Below are positions 49,197-49,604 of a stretch of 49,604 nucleotides of DNA, one piece after another (within the stretch, counting starts at the first letter, position 1; the number at the start of each line of letters is the position of its first letter). A program made the translations under genes and the position numbers. The stretch comes from Hypsibius dujardini. Lineage: Eukaryota; Tardigrada; Eutardigrada; Parachela; Hypsibiidae. The stretch covers positions 1 to 49,604 of the forward strand of contig LRSR01011694.1 in the NCBI GenBank assembly GCA_001579985.1, written 5' to 3'. The notes beneath the pieces are model-generated. The model worked only from the letters and a program-made list of their open reading frames with translations, was not told where the DNA came from and ran no database searches.

Positions 49197-49604
49197 CTAA
49201 AACATGAATTCAGTAGTACAGTGCAGTAAATTTTTGCAATTCTGTCTTCACGTCATGGTTGTTGATGGGTTTCTGCTCGCTAATATGTCTGCATCGCTTG
49301 CTAGGTGTGGTTGTCAAGCAGTTGCTTCAGAATCTCCCCCCCCCCACCCCACCCCACACCCCCGAGCAACATCACTACGACAAAGTTTCAATATTCCCTT
49401 GGAGCGTAATCTGGACTTAATCTTCTTCTGTCTACATTTGTCTAATGAATTGTGTGCGTATGTTTCGAATGTTCATCAGAGCTTTCCTGGCTGTTGAACA
49501 TCGTCAGTAAACCGTGGCAAACAACTGAGACAGGCAAACTTACTGAATGACAGACAGACAGACAGATAGACAGACAGATAGACAGATAGACAGACAGACA
49601 GACA
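49197..49604. other. Window end: AT/C-rich flank and CAGA tract
   Basis: No exon supported. A run of C near 49337 and a CAGA/TAGA repeat from about 49548 to the edge. By analogy with the rest of the window, the tract may mark an intron of the minus-strand gene continuing upstream. Confidence 0.45.

Overview
This is a piece of an animal nuclear genome. Every confident gene is split by GT-AG introns, and the set is metazoan: alpha-1,6-fucosyltransferase (FUT8), the trifunctional purine enzyme GART, the CAML/GET2 receptor for tail-anchored proteins, APIP of the methionine salvage pathway, and an SLC9B-type Na+/H+ antiporter. The species cannot be named from the window. Compact introns, dense miniature transposons, and TCTG/CAGA and ATCA/TGAT simple repeats suggest a small-genome invertebrate.

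Layout. 1-2953 (+): FUT8, nearly complete, 5' end cut by the window edge. 2959-3490: relic of the last CAML exon plus an A/T-rich minisatellite. 3449-5260 (-): remnants of an MFSD1-like transporter joined to a possible P-type ATPase tail. 6333-9797 (+): unrecognised nine-exon gene 'B1'. 9798-12680: degenerate sequence with a 612-bp hAT-like element. 12690-13530 (-): second MFSD1-like pseudogene. 14487-18483 (+): 'B2', paralogue of B1. 19313-20913 (+): truncated FUT8 copy with a stop codon before its SH3 domain. 20981-22545 (-): intact CAML. 24302-26618 (-): APIP. 27839-31450 (-): Na+/H+ antiporter. 32685-33775 (-): small cysteine-rich secreted protein. 35453-42733 (+): GART. 43304-46990 (+): silk-like secreted protein. 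47155-49139 (-): protein with eleven-residue repeats.

The left 23 kb is a rearranged segmental duplication. A unit MFSD1-B-FUT8-CAML seems to have been amplified; the middle unit lost FUT8 and CAML, the first FUT8 copy kept only the end of CAML, and the third FUT8 copy decayed. Transposons present in one copy and absent from the other give clean insertion events, including an empty site with an 8-bp target duplication. The right 26 kb is single copy.

The genes share no pathway. Their common feature is intron content: most longer introns carry a TCTG or CAGA tetranucleotide tract. APIP has two striking splice-site structures: a 36-bp repeat that copies the exon 1 donor, and three complementary arms that can form two mutually exclusive hairpins around the exon 3 donor.
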